Shown piece by piece: positions 52,641 through 62,892 of a stretch of DNA of 64,000 bases (position 1 is its first letter; the number at the start of each line of letters is the position of its first letter). Where the stretch lies: contig CAJONQ010000006.1 in NCBI GenBank assembly GCA_905235835.1, forward strand, positions 17,003 through 81,002, written 5' to 3'. A model generated the notes under the pieces. It made no database searches. It was not told the DNA's origin and saw nothing but the letters and a program-made list of their open reading frames with translations. Origin of the DNA: an uncultured Prevotella sp. (GTDB lineage: Bacteria; Bacteroidota; Bacteroidia; Bacteroidales; Bacteroidaceae). The translations under genes were made by a program, and so were the position numbers.

Positions 52641-53660
52641 CTAACCGAAATGTACCAATATGCGAAATACCTTGCCGGGATTTGCAGCCCATTGCTCCAT
52701 TGCGGCAGTGGCTCCTTCGGGGATAACCTCGTTACTAATCAGACGGTCAACAGGACAAGTGCCACGCTCCAAGTAATGGATAACAGCACGGAAGTCAGAG
52801 GGCTGTGCATTACGGGAACCTCTGATGTCCAACTCTTTCTGAACGAAATATTTGGTCTGGAAAGATACCTCCGTCTTGGCATAGCCGATACATACCACAC
52901 GACCGGTGAAGGCTACCTCGTCGACTGCCATCTGATAGGTGGGGGTACTGCCTACTGCCTCGATAACCACATCGGGACCGAAACCATGGGTGATCTCCAA
53001 CAGACGGGCATGGACATCCTCTGTCTTGGTGTTGACCACGTAACTGGCACCCATCTGCTTGGCAAGGGCGAGTTTCTCATCGTCGATGTCTGCGGCGATA
53101 ACGGTAGCACCTCGTTGGGAGGCACGTACTACGGCACCCATTCCTACCATGCCACAACCAATGACCATGACGACATCGATATCGGTGACCTGTGCACGGC
53201 TGACAGCATGGAAACCCACACTCATCGGCTCGATAAGGGCACAGGTGCGGGGTGTCAACAGTCCTGCGGGGATTACTTTCTCCCAAGGCAGGACGAGATA
53301 CTCACACATCGCTCCCCAACGCTGTACACCTAATGTCTGGTTGTGCTCACAGGCATTGACCCTGTCGTTACGGCATGACGCACATTTACCACAGTTGGTG
53401 TAGGGATTGACCGTCACGGTCATACCATGTTTCAGTCCCTCTGGCACGTTCTTGCCAATCTTGACAATCTCCGCACCGACCTCATGACCGGGAACCACCG
53501 GCATCTTCACCATCGGGTTGCCACCACGGTAAGTGTTCAGGTCGCTGCCGCAGAAACTTACATATTTTATTTTCAATAGCACATCATCATCACCCATCTG
53601 GGGCTCTGGGATGTCTATCACCTTCATCACAGAAGGCTCAGTAATTTGAATTGCTTTCAT
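52641..53660 (-). CDS. Zinc-dependent medium-chain alcohol (sugar/sugar-acid) dehydrogenase
   Basis: Start at MKAIQITEPSVMKVIDIPEPQ (53660). 'FCGSDLNTYRGG', 'PGHEVGAEIVKIGKNV', 'NPYTNCGKCASCRNDRVNAC', 'VIGCGMVGMGAVVRASQRGATVIAADID'. Confidence 0.9.
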   Translation of the reverse strand: MKAIQITEPSVMKVIDIPEPQMGDDDVLLKIKYVSFCGSDLNTYRGGNPMVKMPVVPGHEVGAEIVKIGKNVPEGLKHGMTVTVNPYTNCGKCASCRNDRVNACEHNQTLGVQRWGAMCEYLVLPWEKVIPAGLLTPRTCALIEPMSVGFHAVSRAQVTDIDVVMVIGCGMVGMGAVVRASQRGATVIAADIDDEKLALAKQMGASYVVNTKTEDVHARLLEITHGFGPDVVIEAVGSTPTYQMAVDEVAFTGRVVCIGYAKTEVSFQTKYFVQKELDIRGSRNAQPSDFRAVIHYLERGTCPVDRLISNEVIPEGATAAMEQWAANPGKVFRILVHFG

Positions 53661-53684
53661 ATTTTTAATTCTCACCTCTTACCT

Positions 53685-54062
53685 CTAATATAAATAGAAC
53701 ATCCGCTCCATCATCTGCCATTTCTCATCACTGGTGGCACCCTCACGGCATTGCTGGAACATCGCCATGTAGTCTTCCCATTCCTGTTGACGGGGTAGGG
53801 TGGCAAGTCGCTTCATCGCTGTGTCCCAGTCGAAATCGAGGGGTGTCTCCACAATCATGAACAGACGGTTGCCCAAGATATAGATTTCCATTTCTAAGAT
53901 ACCCACAGAACGGATGCCGTCCAGAATCTCTTTCCAAGCCTCCGGCTCACTATGGCGACGACGATACTCGGCAATCAACTGAGGGTCGTCTTTCAGGTCC
54001 ATCGTCTGACAATAACGCTTGACGGGTTGCCCGTATTCTTTTATCTGATAGCCATTTGTCAT
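53685..54062 (-). CDS. rhaM: L-rhamnose/L-fucose mutarotase family protein
   Basis: Start at MTNGYQIKEYGQPVKRYCQTMDLKDDPQLIAEYRRRHSEPEAWKEILDGIRSVGILEMEIYILGNRLFMIVET. RhaM/FucU-type family. 4-bp overlap with fucP. Confidence 0.85.
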   Translation of the reverse strand: MTNGYQIKEYGQPVKRYCQTMDLKDDPQLIAEYRRRHSEPEAWKEILDGIRSVGILEMEIYILGNRLFMIVETPLDFDWDTAMKRLATLPRQQEWEDYMAMFQQCREGATSDEKWQMMERMFYLY

Positions 54063-55372
54063 AGATTTCTCACTTGATGCATTCTGTAACCGTAAATGGT
54101 GACGATAAGGAAACATACGAAGGGCAGTATGAAGGAGGCATTGGTGGCAGGGAACGACTCAAATACCGTTCCTTGGTCGATAATCATTGCCTGCAACGGG
54201 GGTAATACCGAGCCTCCGAGGATTGCCATAATCAGACCTGCCGCACCAAACTTCGCATCGTCTCCCAGTCCGTCAAGGGCAATACCATAGATGGTGGGGA
54301 ACATCAGCGACATACAACCGCTGACGCATACCAGGCAATAAACACCGTATCTGTTCTGGAAGAAGATGACACCCACAGTGAAGATCATGGCAAGTACACC
54401 GAAGATGGCAAGCAACTTGGCGGGCTTCAACCACTTCATCAGGAAGGTGGCAATGAAACGGGAACAGATGAAGAACAGCATGGCATAGATATTGAAACGC
54501 TGTGACAATACCTCTGCCGACTGCTCGTCCATGCCTTCAGCCATGAATACCCTCGTACCATACTGGATGATAAAGGTCCAGCACATAATCTGGGCACCCA
54601 CATAGAAGAACTGAGCAATAACCCCCTCCCGATAGTATTTCAAGGAGAAGATACGCTTCAGCGTAGGCAGGAAATGAATGTCGTGACTCTGGTCACCATT
54701 CTTCGGCATCTTGGCGAAGAAGATAATCAGGAACATTGCCACGATAACCAGTCCTATTATTAAATAAGGTGAGATGAGGATGCTCAGGTCTGCGTCCTTC
54801 ATCGCCTCAAACTCCGCATCTCCCAACAGGGCACGGTCGTCACTGCTCATCGGATTGAGTTTCGCCTGAATGAAGTTCATGGCGACAAACATACCGATGA
54901 TAGAACCACAAGGGTTGAAACACTGTGCCATGTTCAGTCGTCTGGTCGCCGTATTCTCTGGTCCCATCGTGAGGATATACGGGTTACATGAGGTCTCCAG
55001 GAAGGAGAGTCCACAGGTCATGATGAAATAAGCAACCAGGAAACAGCCATAGAGTCCAATGCTCTTAGAGGGGAAGAACAATAACGCTCCTGCGGCATAG
55101 AGTCCAAGTCCCATCAGCACACCAGCCTTGTAACTATACTTGCGGATGAAGATAGCGGCAGGGAATGCCATACAGAAATAGCCTCCGTAGAAGGCGACTT
55201 GCACCAACGTGCCGTCTGTCACACTCATGCGGAAAATCTTGGAGAATGCCTTCACCATCGGATTGGTGATATCGTTGGCAAAGCCCCAGAGTGCAAAACA
55301 GAAGGTGACGAGGATGAACGGGATAAGATAACTTACCCCATCCTTCGTGATTAGGGAATTGTTCTTACTCAT
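54059..55372 (-). CDS. fucP: L-fucose:H+ symporter (FucP family MFS permease)
   Basis: 437 aa, 'YLIPFILVTFCFALWGFANDITNPMVKAFSKIF', 'LVQVAFYGGYFCMAFPAAIFIRKYSYKAGVLMGLGLYAAGALLFFP', 'SFLETSCNPYILTMGP'. Confidence 0.92.
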   Translation of the reverse strand: MSKNNSLITKDGVSYLIPFILVTFCFALWGFANDITNPMVKAFSKIFRMSVTDGTLVQVAFYGGYFCMAFPAAIFIRKYSYKAGVLMGLGLYAAGALLFFPSKSIGLYGCFLVAYFIMTCGLSFLETSCNPYILTMGPENTATRRLNMAQCFNPCGSIIGMFVAMNFIQAKLNPMSSDDRALLGDAEFEAMKDADLSILISPYLIIGLVIVAMFLIIFFAKMPKNGDQSHDIHFLPTLKRIFSLKYYREGVIAQFFYVGAQIMCWTFIIQYGTRVFMAEGMDEQSAEVLSQRFNIYAMLFFICSRFIATFLMKWLKPAKLLAIFGVLAMIFTVGVIFFQNRYGVYCLVCVSGCMSLMFPTIYGIALDGLGDDAKFGAAGLIMAILGGSVLPPLQAMIIDQGTVFESFPATNASFILPFVCFLIVTIYGYRMHQVRNL

Positions 55373-55381
55373 ACGTGTACC

Positions 55382-57202
55382 TTATTTATATATAGGTCCG
55401 AAGTTGGAGCAGGCACGATAGTCGGCTCCCTCCTTGTCCATACCGAAGGCGTTCCATGCGGCAGGACGGAAGATGTCCTTATCAGCGACATTGTGCATAC
55501 ATACCGGGATACGCAGCATAGCACACATGGTGATGAGGTCGGCACCAACGTGTCCGTAACAGATAGCACCGTGGTTGGCACCCCAGTTGTTCATCACGGA
55601 GTAAACATCTTTGAAGGCATCCTTTGTGGGGTCGAGACGTGGCACGAACCAGGTAGTAGGCCATGTGGGGTCGGTACGCTTGTCGAGGATATCGTTAGTC
55701 TTCGGGTCAAGGTCTACCGTCCATCCCTCTGCGAGTTGCAGTACAGGACCGAGTCCCTGTACCATGTTGATACGCAACATCGTCATTGGCATACCACCTT
55801 TGGTGAGGAAATGACTGGAATAGCCACCGCCACGGAAGTAGTCACGGTCTGCAGGCATCCAACTGGTAGCCTTCAGACAAGCCTCCGTATCGGCATCGCT
55901 CATCTCCCAATGTGACTTCATGACGGGCTTGCCGTCCTTGTCACTCATAGCACCAGTGGCATCGAGTGTCGTGGCACCACTGTTAATGAGGTGGATGAAA
56001 CCTTGTGCGGCAGCACCCTCTGGACGCTTGCCGGCAACACGCTCTACAGCCTCAGGACTCCAGTAGGTACGGATATCAGAGAACATCACACCCTTGTTGG
56101 TGAGCAGATGTCCGAAAAGCATCGATATACCATTGAGGGAGTCGTTCTCCGTAGCGAGGGTATAAGCCTCACGGGGACCGTTCCAGTCGAACGATGTACA
56201 CATCATAGACTCTGGGAAGTCGAAGTTGGGCTTATAGTCTGTCCACTGACGCTGTCCCTGAACACCAGCCGCGATGGCATTGTGTCCGATAGCCTCTTCC
56301 TTATAACCCATCTCAAGCAGTTTCTTAGAACCCTGCATCAGGTCGCGGATAATCATCATCGTCTTCACGGTGAACTCCCAGTCGGCGTCTTTCTCCTCAC
56401 GGTTCTTACCCTTGCCCTTGCCATTGAAGGTCGTCATAGGTACACCGGGGAACAACGGACGGTCCTCGTTATAGTCGTGACCCTCGTTGGGCTTGCAGTA
56501 TTTCTCTACCCATGTCATTGCTTTCTGGAACTCCTCCTTGTCGTAGATTCCGAAGTCTACACGGCGCAGAATCTCCACCAACGATACGTATTCGGTACGC
56601 ATACCCAGATACTGCTGGAGGAAATCGGCATTGACGATAGAGCCGGCGATACCCATACAGGTATTACCCAGTGACAAGTATGACTTACCACGCATGGTGG
56701 CAACAGCCTGGGCTGCACGGGCGAAGCGGAGAATCTTCTCGGCTACGTCGGCAGGAATCGTATTGTCGTTCAGGTCCTGTACGTCATGACCATAGATACC
56801 GTAGGCGGGCAGACCTTTCTGTGCATGGGCTGCAAGAACAGCAGCGAGATAGACGGCACCAGGACGCTCTGTACCATTGAAGCCCCATACTGCTTTGGGA
56901 TAGTAGGGGTTCATGTCCATGGTCTCCGAACCGTAGCACCAGCAACTGGTGACGGTGATGGTGGAGCCGACACCCTCACGCTCGAATTTCTCGGCACAGG
57001 CTGCTGACTCACCGACACGTCCGATGGTGGTGTCGCTAATCACACACTCTACTTTGGAGCCGTCGCCATTGCGAAGGTTGCTCTCAATAAGGTTCTTTAC
57101 TGCGTTGGCAAGTGCCATGGTCTTTTCCTCAAGACCCTCGCGGATGCCCCCCTGACGACCGTCGATGGTGGGGCGGATACCGATTTTAGGATAGTTTGTC
57201 AT
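55382..57202 (-). CDS. fucI: L-fucose isomerase
   Basis: 606 aa, '[35 protein letters not shown]', '[15 protein letters not shown]', '[18 protein letters not shown]', '[15 protein letters not shown]', '[38 protein letters not shown]'. Confidence 0.96.
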   Translation of the reverse strand: MTNYPKIGIRPTIDGRQGGIREGLEEKTMALANAVKNLIESNLRNGDGSKVECVISDTTIGRVGESAACAEKFEREGVGSTITVTSCWCYGSETMDMNPYYPKAVWGFNGTERPGAVYLAAVLAAHAQKGLPAYGIYGHDVQDLNDNTIPADVAEKILRFARAAQAVATMRGKSYLSLGNTCMGIAGSIVNADFLQQYLGMRTEYVSLVEILRRVDFGIYDKEEFQKAMTWVEKYCKPNEGHDYNEDRPLFPGVPMTTFNGKGKGKNREEKDADWEFTVKTMMIIRDLMQGSKKLLEMGYKEEAIGHNAIAAGVQGQRQWTDYKPNFDFPESMMCTSFDWNGPREAYTLATENDSLNGISMLFGHLLTNKGVMFSDIRTYWSPEAVERVAGKRPEGAAAQGFIHLINSGATTLDATGAMSDKDGKPVMKSHWEMSDADTEACLKATSWMPADRDYFRGGGYSSHFLTKGGMPMTMLRINMVQGLGPVLQLAEGWTVDLDPKTNDILDKRTDPTWPTTWFVPRLDPTKDAFKDVYSVMNNWGANHGAICYGHVGADLITMCAMLRIPVCMHNVADKDIFRPAAWNAFGMDKEGADYRACSNFGPIYK

Positions 57203-57225
57203 ATTCTATTGGTTTGTTTTAGTTT

Positions 57226-57265
57226 AATTTTTCAACTCTTCAATTCTTCAATTTTTCAACTCTTC
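57226..57265. repeat. Intergenic simple repeat of TTCAA(C/T)TCTTC units
   Basis: 'attttTCAACTCTTCAATTCTTCAATTTTTCAACTCTTC' upstream of the amidohydrolase stop. Confidence 0.7.
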
Positions 57266-58207
57266 TCACTCACTCATATTCTTAATATAGGGCAGCTCGA
57301 CGAGTTCTCCGAAACGATAGAAGCGTCGGGCGTTCTCACCCAGTATCAGTCGTTTGTCGTCATCTGTCAGTTCTTGTGACTTCAAAAGGAAGTCGTAGGA
57401 CATCCGATAGGTGATAGCGGTGATGGTACGGGGGTAGTCGCTGCCCCACATGATCTTGTCCATTCCCACTAAGCCTGCTGCCTCACGGATGGTACGGACG
57501 GCTGTGGGGTAGGGGTAGAACTCACTATTGTAGAGCCAGGTGATACCACCCATCTCAATTGCTACGTGCTCGTTTCTTGCCAAGGATATCTGCTCCCGCC
57601 AGCTCTTATTCTCCCATGGGTTGGATTGTGGGGGATTCGCCATACCCATGTGTCCAATGGCAATACGCAGGTGGGGACACTCGCTAATGACCTCTCGCAA
57701 CTCACCAACCTGCTGGTCTCCGTCTGCAAGGGTAATCGACAGGAGTATGTCTTTCTGCTCCATCAGGTGGAACATCCGCATCATCTCCGTAGAGGTCAAC
57801 GGACGACCTAACAGACGGTGTCCGGGGATAGCGATACCTTGGAAACGACCACTATTGATCAGTTGCTCGGCATGCTCATAGAACCCGTCTTGCTGATAGT
57901 CACACATGCCACAAACGAAGAAACGGTTGGGATACCGGCTCTTCACCTCGGCAAGATAGTCGTTCTGGATACCGTCAATAAACTCTTGTACCACGACAGC
58001 GGCAGCCACTTGGGCGTAGTCCATGTTTGAGAGGAACACCTCGGCGGAGTTCTTGCCGTCAATGATAAACGGTGGAATCATCTGCACCTCTTCATCCAGG
58101 AAGATACTGCGCCCGTTCTTCTGGGAGCGGATGACTTTCCCGTTCCATGTGGTGTCTTGTCTCAACCACAGGTGACTGTGTGCGTCGATGATTACGAGTT
58201 TTTCCAT
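57266..58207 (-). CDS. Amidohydrolase-family TIM-barrel protein (possible L-fuconolactonase-like)
   Basis: 313 aa, 'VIIDAHSHLWLRQDTTWNGK', 'LRIAIGHMGMANPPQSNPWENKSWREQISLARNEHVAIEMGGITWLY', 'KIMWGSDYPRTITAITY'. Confidence 0.85.
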   Translation of the reverse strand: MEKLVIIDAHSHLWLRQDTTWNGKVIRSQKNGRSIFLDEEVQMIPPFIIDGKNSAEVFLSNMDYAQVAAAVVVQEFIDGIQNDYLAEVKSRYPNRFFVCGMCDYQQDGFYEHAEQLINSGRFQGIAIPGHRLLGRPLTSTEMMRMFHLMEQKDILLSITLADGDQQVGELREVISECPHLRIAIGHMGMANPPQSNPWENKSWREQISLARNEHVAIEMGGITWLYNSEFYPYPTAVRTIREAAGLVGMDKIMWGSDYPRTITAITYRMSYDFLLKSQELTDDDKRLILGENARRFYRFGELVELPYIKNMSE

Positions 58208-59142
58208 CTTACAAACATTTGGTCACCAATAATCTCCTGTACTTTCTTGACCAACTCCTTGTCCATCGGCTCGTTGACATACTGGATGTTCTTCAGTACG
58301 TTATGGGGATTAGCACTGCTAAACAGGGTCGTGGCAATACGTGGATTAAAACTGGTGGAGAACTGGATGGCAAGTTTGTCGATAGGATAGCCTTGCTCCT
58401 CGCAGTAGGATGATGCTTTGGCACATGCCTTTTTCAGGTCTTTGCTGGCTGGGTGCCAGTCAGGTGCACCACGTTGTGACAACAACCCCATCGAGAAGGG
58501 GGAGGCGTTGATGACACCGACGTTATGCTGCTCAAAGAAACCAAGATAGTCTGCCAATAAGGTGTCGTTCAGACTGTAATGACAGAAACAAAGTACGCTC
58601 TCCACGGTTCCCGGCTCTGCATGCTCAATGACCCAGCGCAGGTTCTCGGGCTGCAGGTCGGTAATACCCACATGGCGTACCACTCCTTTCTTGCGGAGCT
58701 CCACCAATGCGGGGAGTGTCTCGTCCACCACTTTTTGCAGACCACCTTCCATGTCGCCTTGGAACTCCACGTCGTGGACGTTGATCAGGTCGATATAGTC
58801 GATGTTCAGACGTTCCATACTCTCATAGACACTCTCTGTGGCACGCTTGGCGGAGTAGTCCCAGATGTTCTTGCCATCCTTGCCATAACGTCCCACCTTC
58901 GTGGAGAGGTAGTATTTGTCACGGGGAATGTCTTTCAGTGCCATACCCAGGACGGTCTCTGCTTTCAGGTGACCGTAGTAGGGTGACACGTCAATGAAGT
59001 TAATGCCGTTCTCAATAGCAGTGAATACTGCCTGGATACCCTCAGTCTCCTTGATGCTGTGGAAGACACCACCTAATGAGGAGGCGCCAAAGCTCAAGTT
59101 TGACACATGCATCCCAGTCTTTCCTATCTCGTTATATACCAT
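58192..59142 (-). CDS. Aldo/keto reductase (L-fucose/L-galactose dehydrogenase-like)
   Basis: Start at MVYNEIGKTGMHVSNLSFGASSLGGVF (59142). 'GINFIDVSPYYGHLKAETVLGMALKDIPRDKYYLSTKVGRYG', 'IDYIDLINVHDVEF'. Confidence 0.9.
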   Translation of the reverse strand: MVYNEIGKTGMHVSNLSFGASSLGGVFHSIKETEGIQAVFTAIENGINFIDVSPYYGHLKAETVLGMALKDIPRDKYYLSTKVGRYGKDGKNIWDYSAKRATESVYESMERLNIDYIDLINVHDVEFQGDMEGGLQKVVDETLPALVELRKKGVVRHVGITDLQPENLRWVIEHAEPGTVESVLCFCHYSLNDTLLADYLGFFEQHNVGVINASPFSMGLLSQRGAPDWHPASKDLKKACAKASSYCEEQGYPIDKLAIQFSTSFNPRIATTLFSSANPHNVLKNIQYVNEPMDKELVKKVQEIIGDQMFVRWKNS

Positions 59143-59185
59143 AATTTGTTTTAGTAATATTAGTAGTTTTATTTGTTTCAAAGTA

Positions 59186-59193
59186 CAAAGATA
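59186..59193 (-). promoter_or_regulatory. Putative -7 element (TATCTTTG) for the AKR-amidohydrolase operon
   Basis: Plus-strand CAAAGATA 59186-59193. Confidence 0.5.
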
Positions 59194-59282
59194 CACATTA
59201 TTTTATAATAAACGTGATTTTTTTGCTAAAAAATAATCATTTCTTAGCAAAACGGTATTAAAATGTGAAAAAGGAAAGAGAA

Positions 59283-60545
59283 TCAAAAAGAACTGCACCG
59301 CTTCATGTAGAAGTCACGGAAGTCTGTCCATCGGTAGTAAGGAGCCTGTGTGGTAGGCACGGGCAACTTAGCCTCCATACCGTTGAGCAGGCATTTTACG
59401 AGGATGTCGTTACGTCCTTGTTTACCACGATAGAACACCAGTTGGATGTTACATGCCTTACAGGTCTCCCAGTTCTGGTAGCAGTTCTTCACCTCATAGG
59501 GATCCTCGGGGTCGAGATCGGCACCGTTGATACCCATCAGGACGGTCAGGGGACCAATGAAGGAGTCGTGTCCGAAACGCAGGTCTGCGATGTGGTCACT
59601 ACTGCCTGTAAATACAGCATCGGCTTTCTGGATGATGTCCTGCAGGATGGGGATGACGACATATTTATCTGAGAATACCCATGTGTAGGATCCTAAGTTG
59701 GAGGCCTCCCACTGCTCGACAATCTCCTCGTCGGTAATCAGGTTGCCCATCATACCCTCATAATTGATACTGGGCAGGGTCTTATAGAAATCGATGAGGA
59801 CATAGGCATTCTTATGTTTGTCTCCAGACAATCCTTCTGTTGACGTGAAGGTTCTTGCCAGTACTTTGTCCACAACGGTGTTGTCGTATTTAAACTGACT
59901 ACGGTTAGCCTCATAACGGGGTTTTGCCTTGGGGAAGTCACGTCTATGGGGATTCTGGCGGTCGTTAGGTACGACAGCATCAAGCGTGAAGCGGGACGAC
60001 TGCTCACGAATCTCTATCTTCGGGTTACACTGTACCAGCTCCTGGCAGAATGCTGACATGCTCAGCACACAACGACCAGAGAGGGAGGAGACGGCAAACA
60101 CATTACCACCTTTCTTGAACACCTCAGGGAACTGGTTGTACATCCTTCGTGCGATACCTTGGTGCTGTTCCCATCCCAACTGGGTCAGTTCTCCGACACC
60201 TGTCATCAACTCGTCTTTGACGGCAATGAACTTACGATAGAACGTCTCGCCCTCAGGGGTGAGCAGCTGTTTCTCATGGGCAGTGGTCATCAGGGTGTCC
60301 AGATTCTTATAGAGTTTGGAACTCCAGTTGTAACGGGACCCATGACGGGCATAGTGACTGATATAGAACGGTTTGTAACCTTTTGGCGCCTTGGTCTTTG
60401 GGGCTTCCTCAAACAGATAGGGACAGTCATTGCCATAGGCTTTCCTCGGATTTTCTTTGAGCTGGTCAAGGACGTTGTTGCTTTGCGCTCCTATGGTCAG
60501 GGAGAGGAGCGCGGAGAATAGGATCGTTACAAATCTTTTAGTCAT
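59283..60545 (-). CDS. Histidine acid phosphatase, MINPP/phytase-like, secreted
   Basis: Start at MTKRFVTILFSALLSLTIGAQ. Catalytic 'ISHYARHGSRYNWSSKLYKNL' (RHGxR) and 'RFGHDSFIGPLTVLMGI' (HD-type). Confidence 0.85.
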   Translation of the reverse strand: MTKRFVTILFSALLSLTIGAQSNNVLDQLKENPRKAYGNDCPYLFEEAPKTKAPKGYKPFYISHYARHGSRYNWSSKLYKNLDTLMTTAHEKQLLTPEGETFYRKFIAVKDELMTGVGELTQLGWEQHQGIARRMYNQFPEVFKKGGNVFAVSSLSGRCVLSMSAFCQELVQCNPKIEIREQSSRFTLDAVVPNDRQNPHRRDFPKAKPRYEANRSQFKYDNTVVDKVLARTFTSTEGLSGDKHKNAYVLIDFYKTLPSINYEGMMGNLITDEEIVEQWEASNLGSYTWVFSDKYVVIPILQDIIQKADAVFTGSSDHIADLRFGHDSFIGPLTVLMGINGADLDPEDPYEVKNCYQNWETCKACNIQLVFYRGKQGRNDILVKCLLNGMEAKLPVPTTQAPYYRWTDFRDFYMKRCSSF

Positions 60546-60571
60546 AAGTCGAATTATTAGTATTTTAATGA

Positions 60572-60579
60572 CAAAGGTA
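60572..60579 (-). promoter_or_regulatory. Putative -7 element (TACCTTTG) for the phosphatase gene
   Basis: Plus-strand CAAAGGTA 60572-60579. Confidence 0.4.
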
Positions 60580-60611
60580 ATGAAAAAGGAGGGAATTACC
60601 AAATTTTTTTG

Positions 60612-60619
60612 TATCTTTG
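60612..60619 (+). promoter_or_regulatory. Putative -7 element (TATCTTTG) for the VanW-like gene
   Basis: TATCTTTG about 17 bp before the ATG at 60636. Confidence 0.5.
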
Positions 60620-60635
60620 CAAAAAACTAAGGAAT

Positions 60636-61445
60636 ATGGCACGGAAACTATTTTGCGAGATATCTCCTTTCACCTATCGGCTCTCGATGGAGAAAGAGAT
60701 CCTGAAACGTCATCTGAAAGACATGTTGGGTAAGACGAATTTTGCCAAAGAGCAGACGGCAGAGCCTTTGCCGGTTCTGGTGTATAGTCATAACTCTCTG
60801 ATTCGTCGTCGCTTGGGAAATGTCAATATGCAGCTGCAAGAGAACAAAGCGGTCAACCTGTCTTTGGCAGTGAAGCAGATCGATGGATTGTTAATCCGTC
60901 CCGGTGAGACCTTTTCTGTATGGAAAAGGGTGGGGCGTACTACCAAACGGAAGGGCTATAAAGAGGGACTGACCATCGCCAAGGGACAGCCCTCGCAGGG
61001 TATCGGAGGGGGTTTGTGCCAGTTGTCAAACCTTATCCATTGGATGGTGCTGCATAGTGACCTGACGATTACTGAGCATCATCATCATGACGGCTTGGAC
61101 CTCTTCCCTGACTTTGGCAGACAGATACCGTTTGGCACGGGTACCAGTATCTCGTATAACTACATTGACTATCGGGTGAGGAATGATACGACAAACACCT
61201 ACCAACTCCACCTGTGGGTTGAGGGTGAGTACTTGTGTGGTGAGCTTCGTGCTACCTCTGTTCTGCCACATACTTTCCATATCCATGCCGAGAACGAGCA
61301 TTTCGATCTGGAGGATGGTGTCTACTATCGTAACGGACAGGTCTATCGTGACATAATCGACCGTGTGTCTGGCAAATGCGTCGAGCAACAACTCATCCGC
61401 ACCAATCATGCCAGGGTGATGTACGACTATCCCCCTACAAAATAA
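60636..61445 (+). CDS. VanW-family protein
   Basis: Start at MARKLFCEISPFTYRLSMEKE. 'LPVLVYSHNSLIRRRLGNVNMQLQENKAVNLSLAVKQIDGLLIRPGETFSVWKRVGRTTKRKGYKEGLTIAKGQPSQGIGGGLCQLSNLIHWMVLHS'. Confidence 0.9.
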   Translation: MARKLFCEISPFTYRLSMEKEILKRHLKDMLGKTNFAKEQTAEPLPVLVYSHNSLIRRRLGNVNMQLQENKAVNLSLAVKQIDGLLIRPGETFSVWKRVGRTTKRKGYKEGLTIAKGQPSQGIGGGLCQLSNLIHWMVLHSDLTITEHHHHDGLDLFPDFGRQIPFGTGTSISYNYIDYRVRNDTTNTYQLHLWVEGEYLCGELRATSVLPHTFHIHAENEHFDLEDGVYYRNGQVYRDIIDRVSGKCVEQQLIRTNHARVMYDYPPTK

Positions 61446-61896
61446 TCTCCATACCCGTTTTCTGCACTTGCATCCCCATGCTCTGGTAGAAACGCTGGGC
61501 AGGGTCGTTGCCCTCCCAGACATTGAGGGTGATGTTATAGCAACCGATAGACTTGGCGTAGTCACGCACAAACTCGTACAACGCCTTTCCGATGTGCTTG
61601 CCACGAGTAGCCTCGTCGACACAGATGTCATCGATATATAATGTCTTGGCGTCTTGCAATAATTGGTGGTCCTTCACCTCGGTAATCTGACAGAAGGCAT
61701 GTCCTAACACCTCTCCGTCTTCATAAACAAAGATAGGTTTGTCGTCTTCTTCGAGGAGTACTGCAAGTTCCTGCTCGTTGTATTTGGTCGTATTCGCTTT
61801 AAACAAGTCTGGTCTGATACCGTTGTGTACTGCTCCTACTTGGTGAAGAAGTCTCATCAAACCTGGAATATCTCTTTTCTCTGCTTTCCTAATCAT
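61435..61896 (-). CDS. GNAT-family N-acetyltransferase
   Basis: 153 aa, 'IRKAEKRDIPGLMRLLHQV', 'LYIDDICVDEATRGKHIGKALYEFVRDYAKSIGCYNITLNVWEGNDPAQRFYQSMGMQVQKTGMEI'. Confidence 0.92.
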   Translation of the reverse strand: MIRKAEKRDIPGLMRLLHQVGAVHNGIRPDLFKANTTKYNEQELAVLLEEDDKPIFVYEDGEVLGHAFCQITEVKDHQLLQDAKTLYIDDICVDEATRGKHIGKALYEFVRDYAKSIGCYNITLNVWEGNDPAQRFYQSMGMQVQKTGMEIIL

Positions 61897-61917
61897 CGTT
61901 TTCGTATTGTTTGTTGG

Positions 61918-62871
61918 TTATTTTACGGCATTTTGGGGACTGCCATTGACGAATGCACTAACATTGGCGATAGCAGTCTGCAATAATCGGATGCGGGCTT
62001 CTCTCGTAGCCCATGCGATATGGGGAGTGATAAAGGCGTTGGACTGGTTGAGTAGGGGATGGTCTGCCTTGGGTGGCTCCTCTGTCAACACATCAGCACA
62101 ATAGGCTGCAAGACGGTTGGTGCGTAATGCCTCTGCAATATCGGTATCATTGACCAAAGGACCTCTGCCTGTATTGATAAGGATGGCAGTCGGCTTCATT
62201 ATCCGTAGTGTGTCGGCATGGATGAGATGGTGTGTCTCGTCTGTCAATGGACAATGCAGGGTGACAACATCGGAGGTGCTCAACAACTCTGTGAGACCGG
62301 CTTTCTGAATACCCAGTGGTAGTACGTCAGCATGTTTACTGGTCAGTACTTTCACCTTCATACCGAAAGCCTGTGCTATCTGTGCCACACGACTACCGAT
62401 ATTCCCAAGTCCTACGATACCCATCGTCTTCCCAGCAAGTTCCTGTAAGGGGGTGTCCCAATAGCAGAAATCAGGATTGTCACTCCAACGCCCTTGACGG
62501 TTTTGGACGGCATAATGCTCCGTGCGATTGGTGACGGTCAGCAGATGAGCGAACACCATCTGGGCGACACTCTCCGTACTGTATGCCGGCACGTTAGTGA
62601 CGACGATACCGTGCTCATGGGCAGCCTTGATGTCTACGACGTTATAGCCTGTCGCCAATACCCCGATGTATTGTAGTCGTGGCAGTTGTTCAATTTCCTC
62701 TCTGCCGAGGACTACTTTATTTGTTAGCACGATGGTCGCGTCTGCGGCTCTTGCCACCGTCTCGTCAGGTTTCGTGCGGTCATATACCGTCACGTCCCCC
62801 AGTTTCTCTAACTCTTCCCACGAGAGGTCACCAGGATTCGTAGAATATCCGTCAAGTATGACTATCTTCAT
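61918..62871 (-). CDS. D-isomer-specific 2-hydroxyacid dehydrogenase
   Basis: Start at MKIVILDGYSTNPGDLSWEELEKLGDVTVYDRT. 'GKTMGIVGLGNIGSRVAQIAQAFGMKV', 'TAILINTGRGPLVNDTDIAEALRTNRLAAYCADVLTEEPP'. Confidence 0.93.
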   Translation of the reverse strand: MKIVILDGYSTNPGDLSWEELEKLGDVTVYDRTKPDETVARAADATIVLTNKVVLGREEIEQLPRLQYIGVLATGYNVVDIKAAHEHGIVVTNVPAYSTESVAQMVFAHLLTVTNRTEHYAVQNRQGRWSDNPDFCYWDTPLQELAGKTMGIVGLGNIGSRVAQIAQAFGMKVKVLTSKHADVLPLGIQKAGLTELLSTSDVVTLHCPLTDETHHLIHADTLRIMKPTAILINTGRGPLVNDTDIAEALRTNRLAAYCADVLTEEPPKADHPLLNQSNAFITPHIAWATREARIRLLQTAIANVSAFVNGSPQNAVK

Positions 62872-62892
62872 CTTTCTTCTTGTTACTGGATG

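Noticed and set aside
60609-60635. ORF-track start of the VanW protein at 60609
   Set aside because: The start would lie within the putative promoter (TATCTTTG 60612-60619); ATG at 60636 is preferred.
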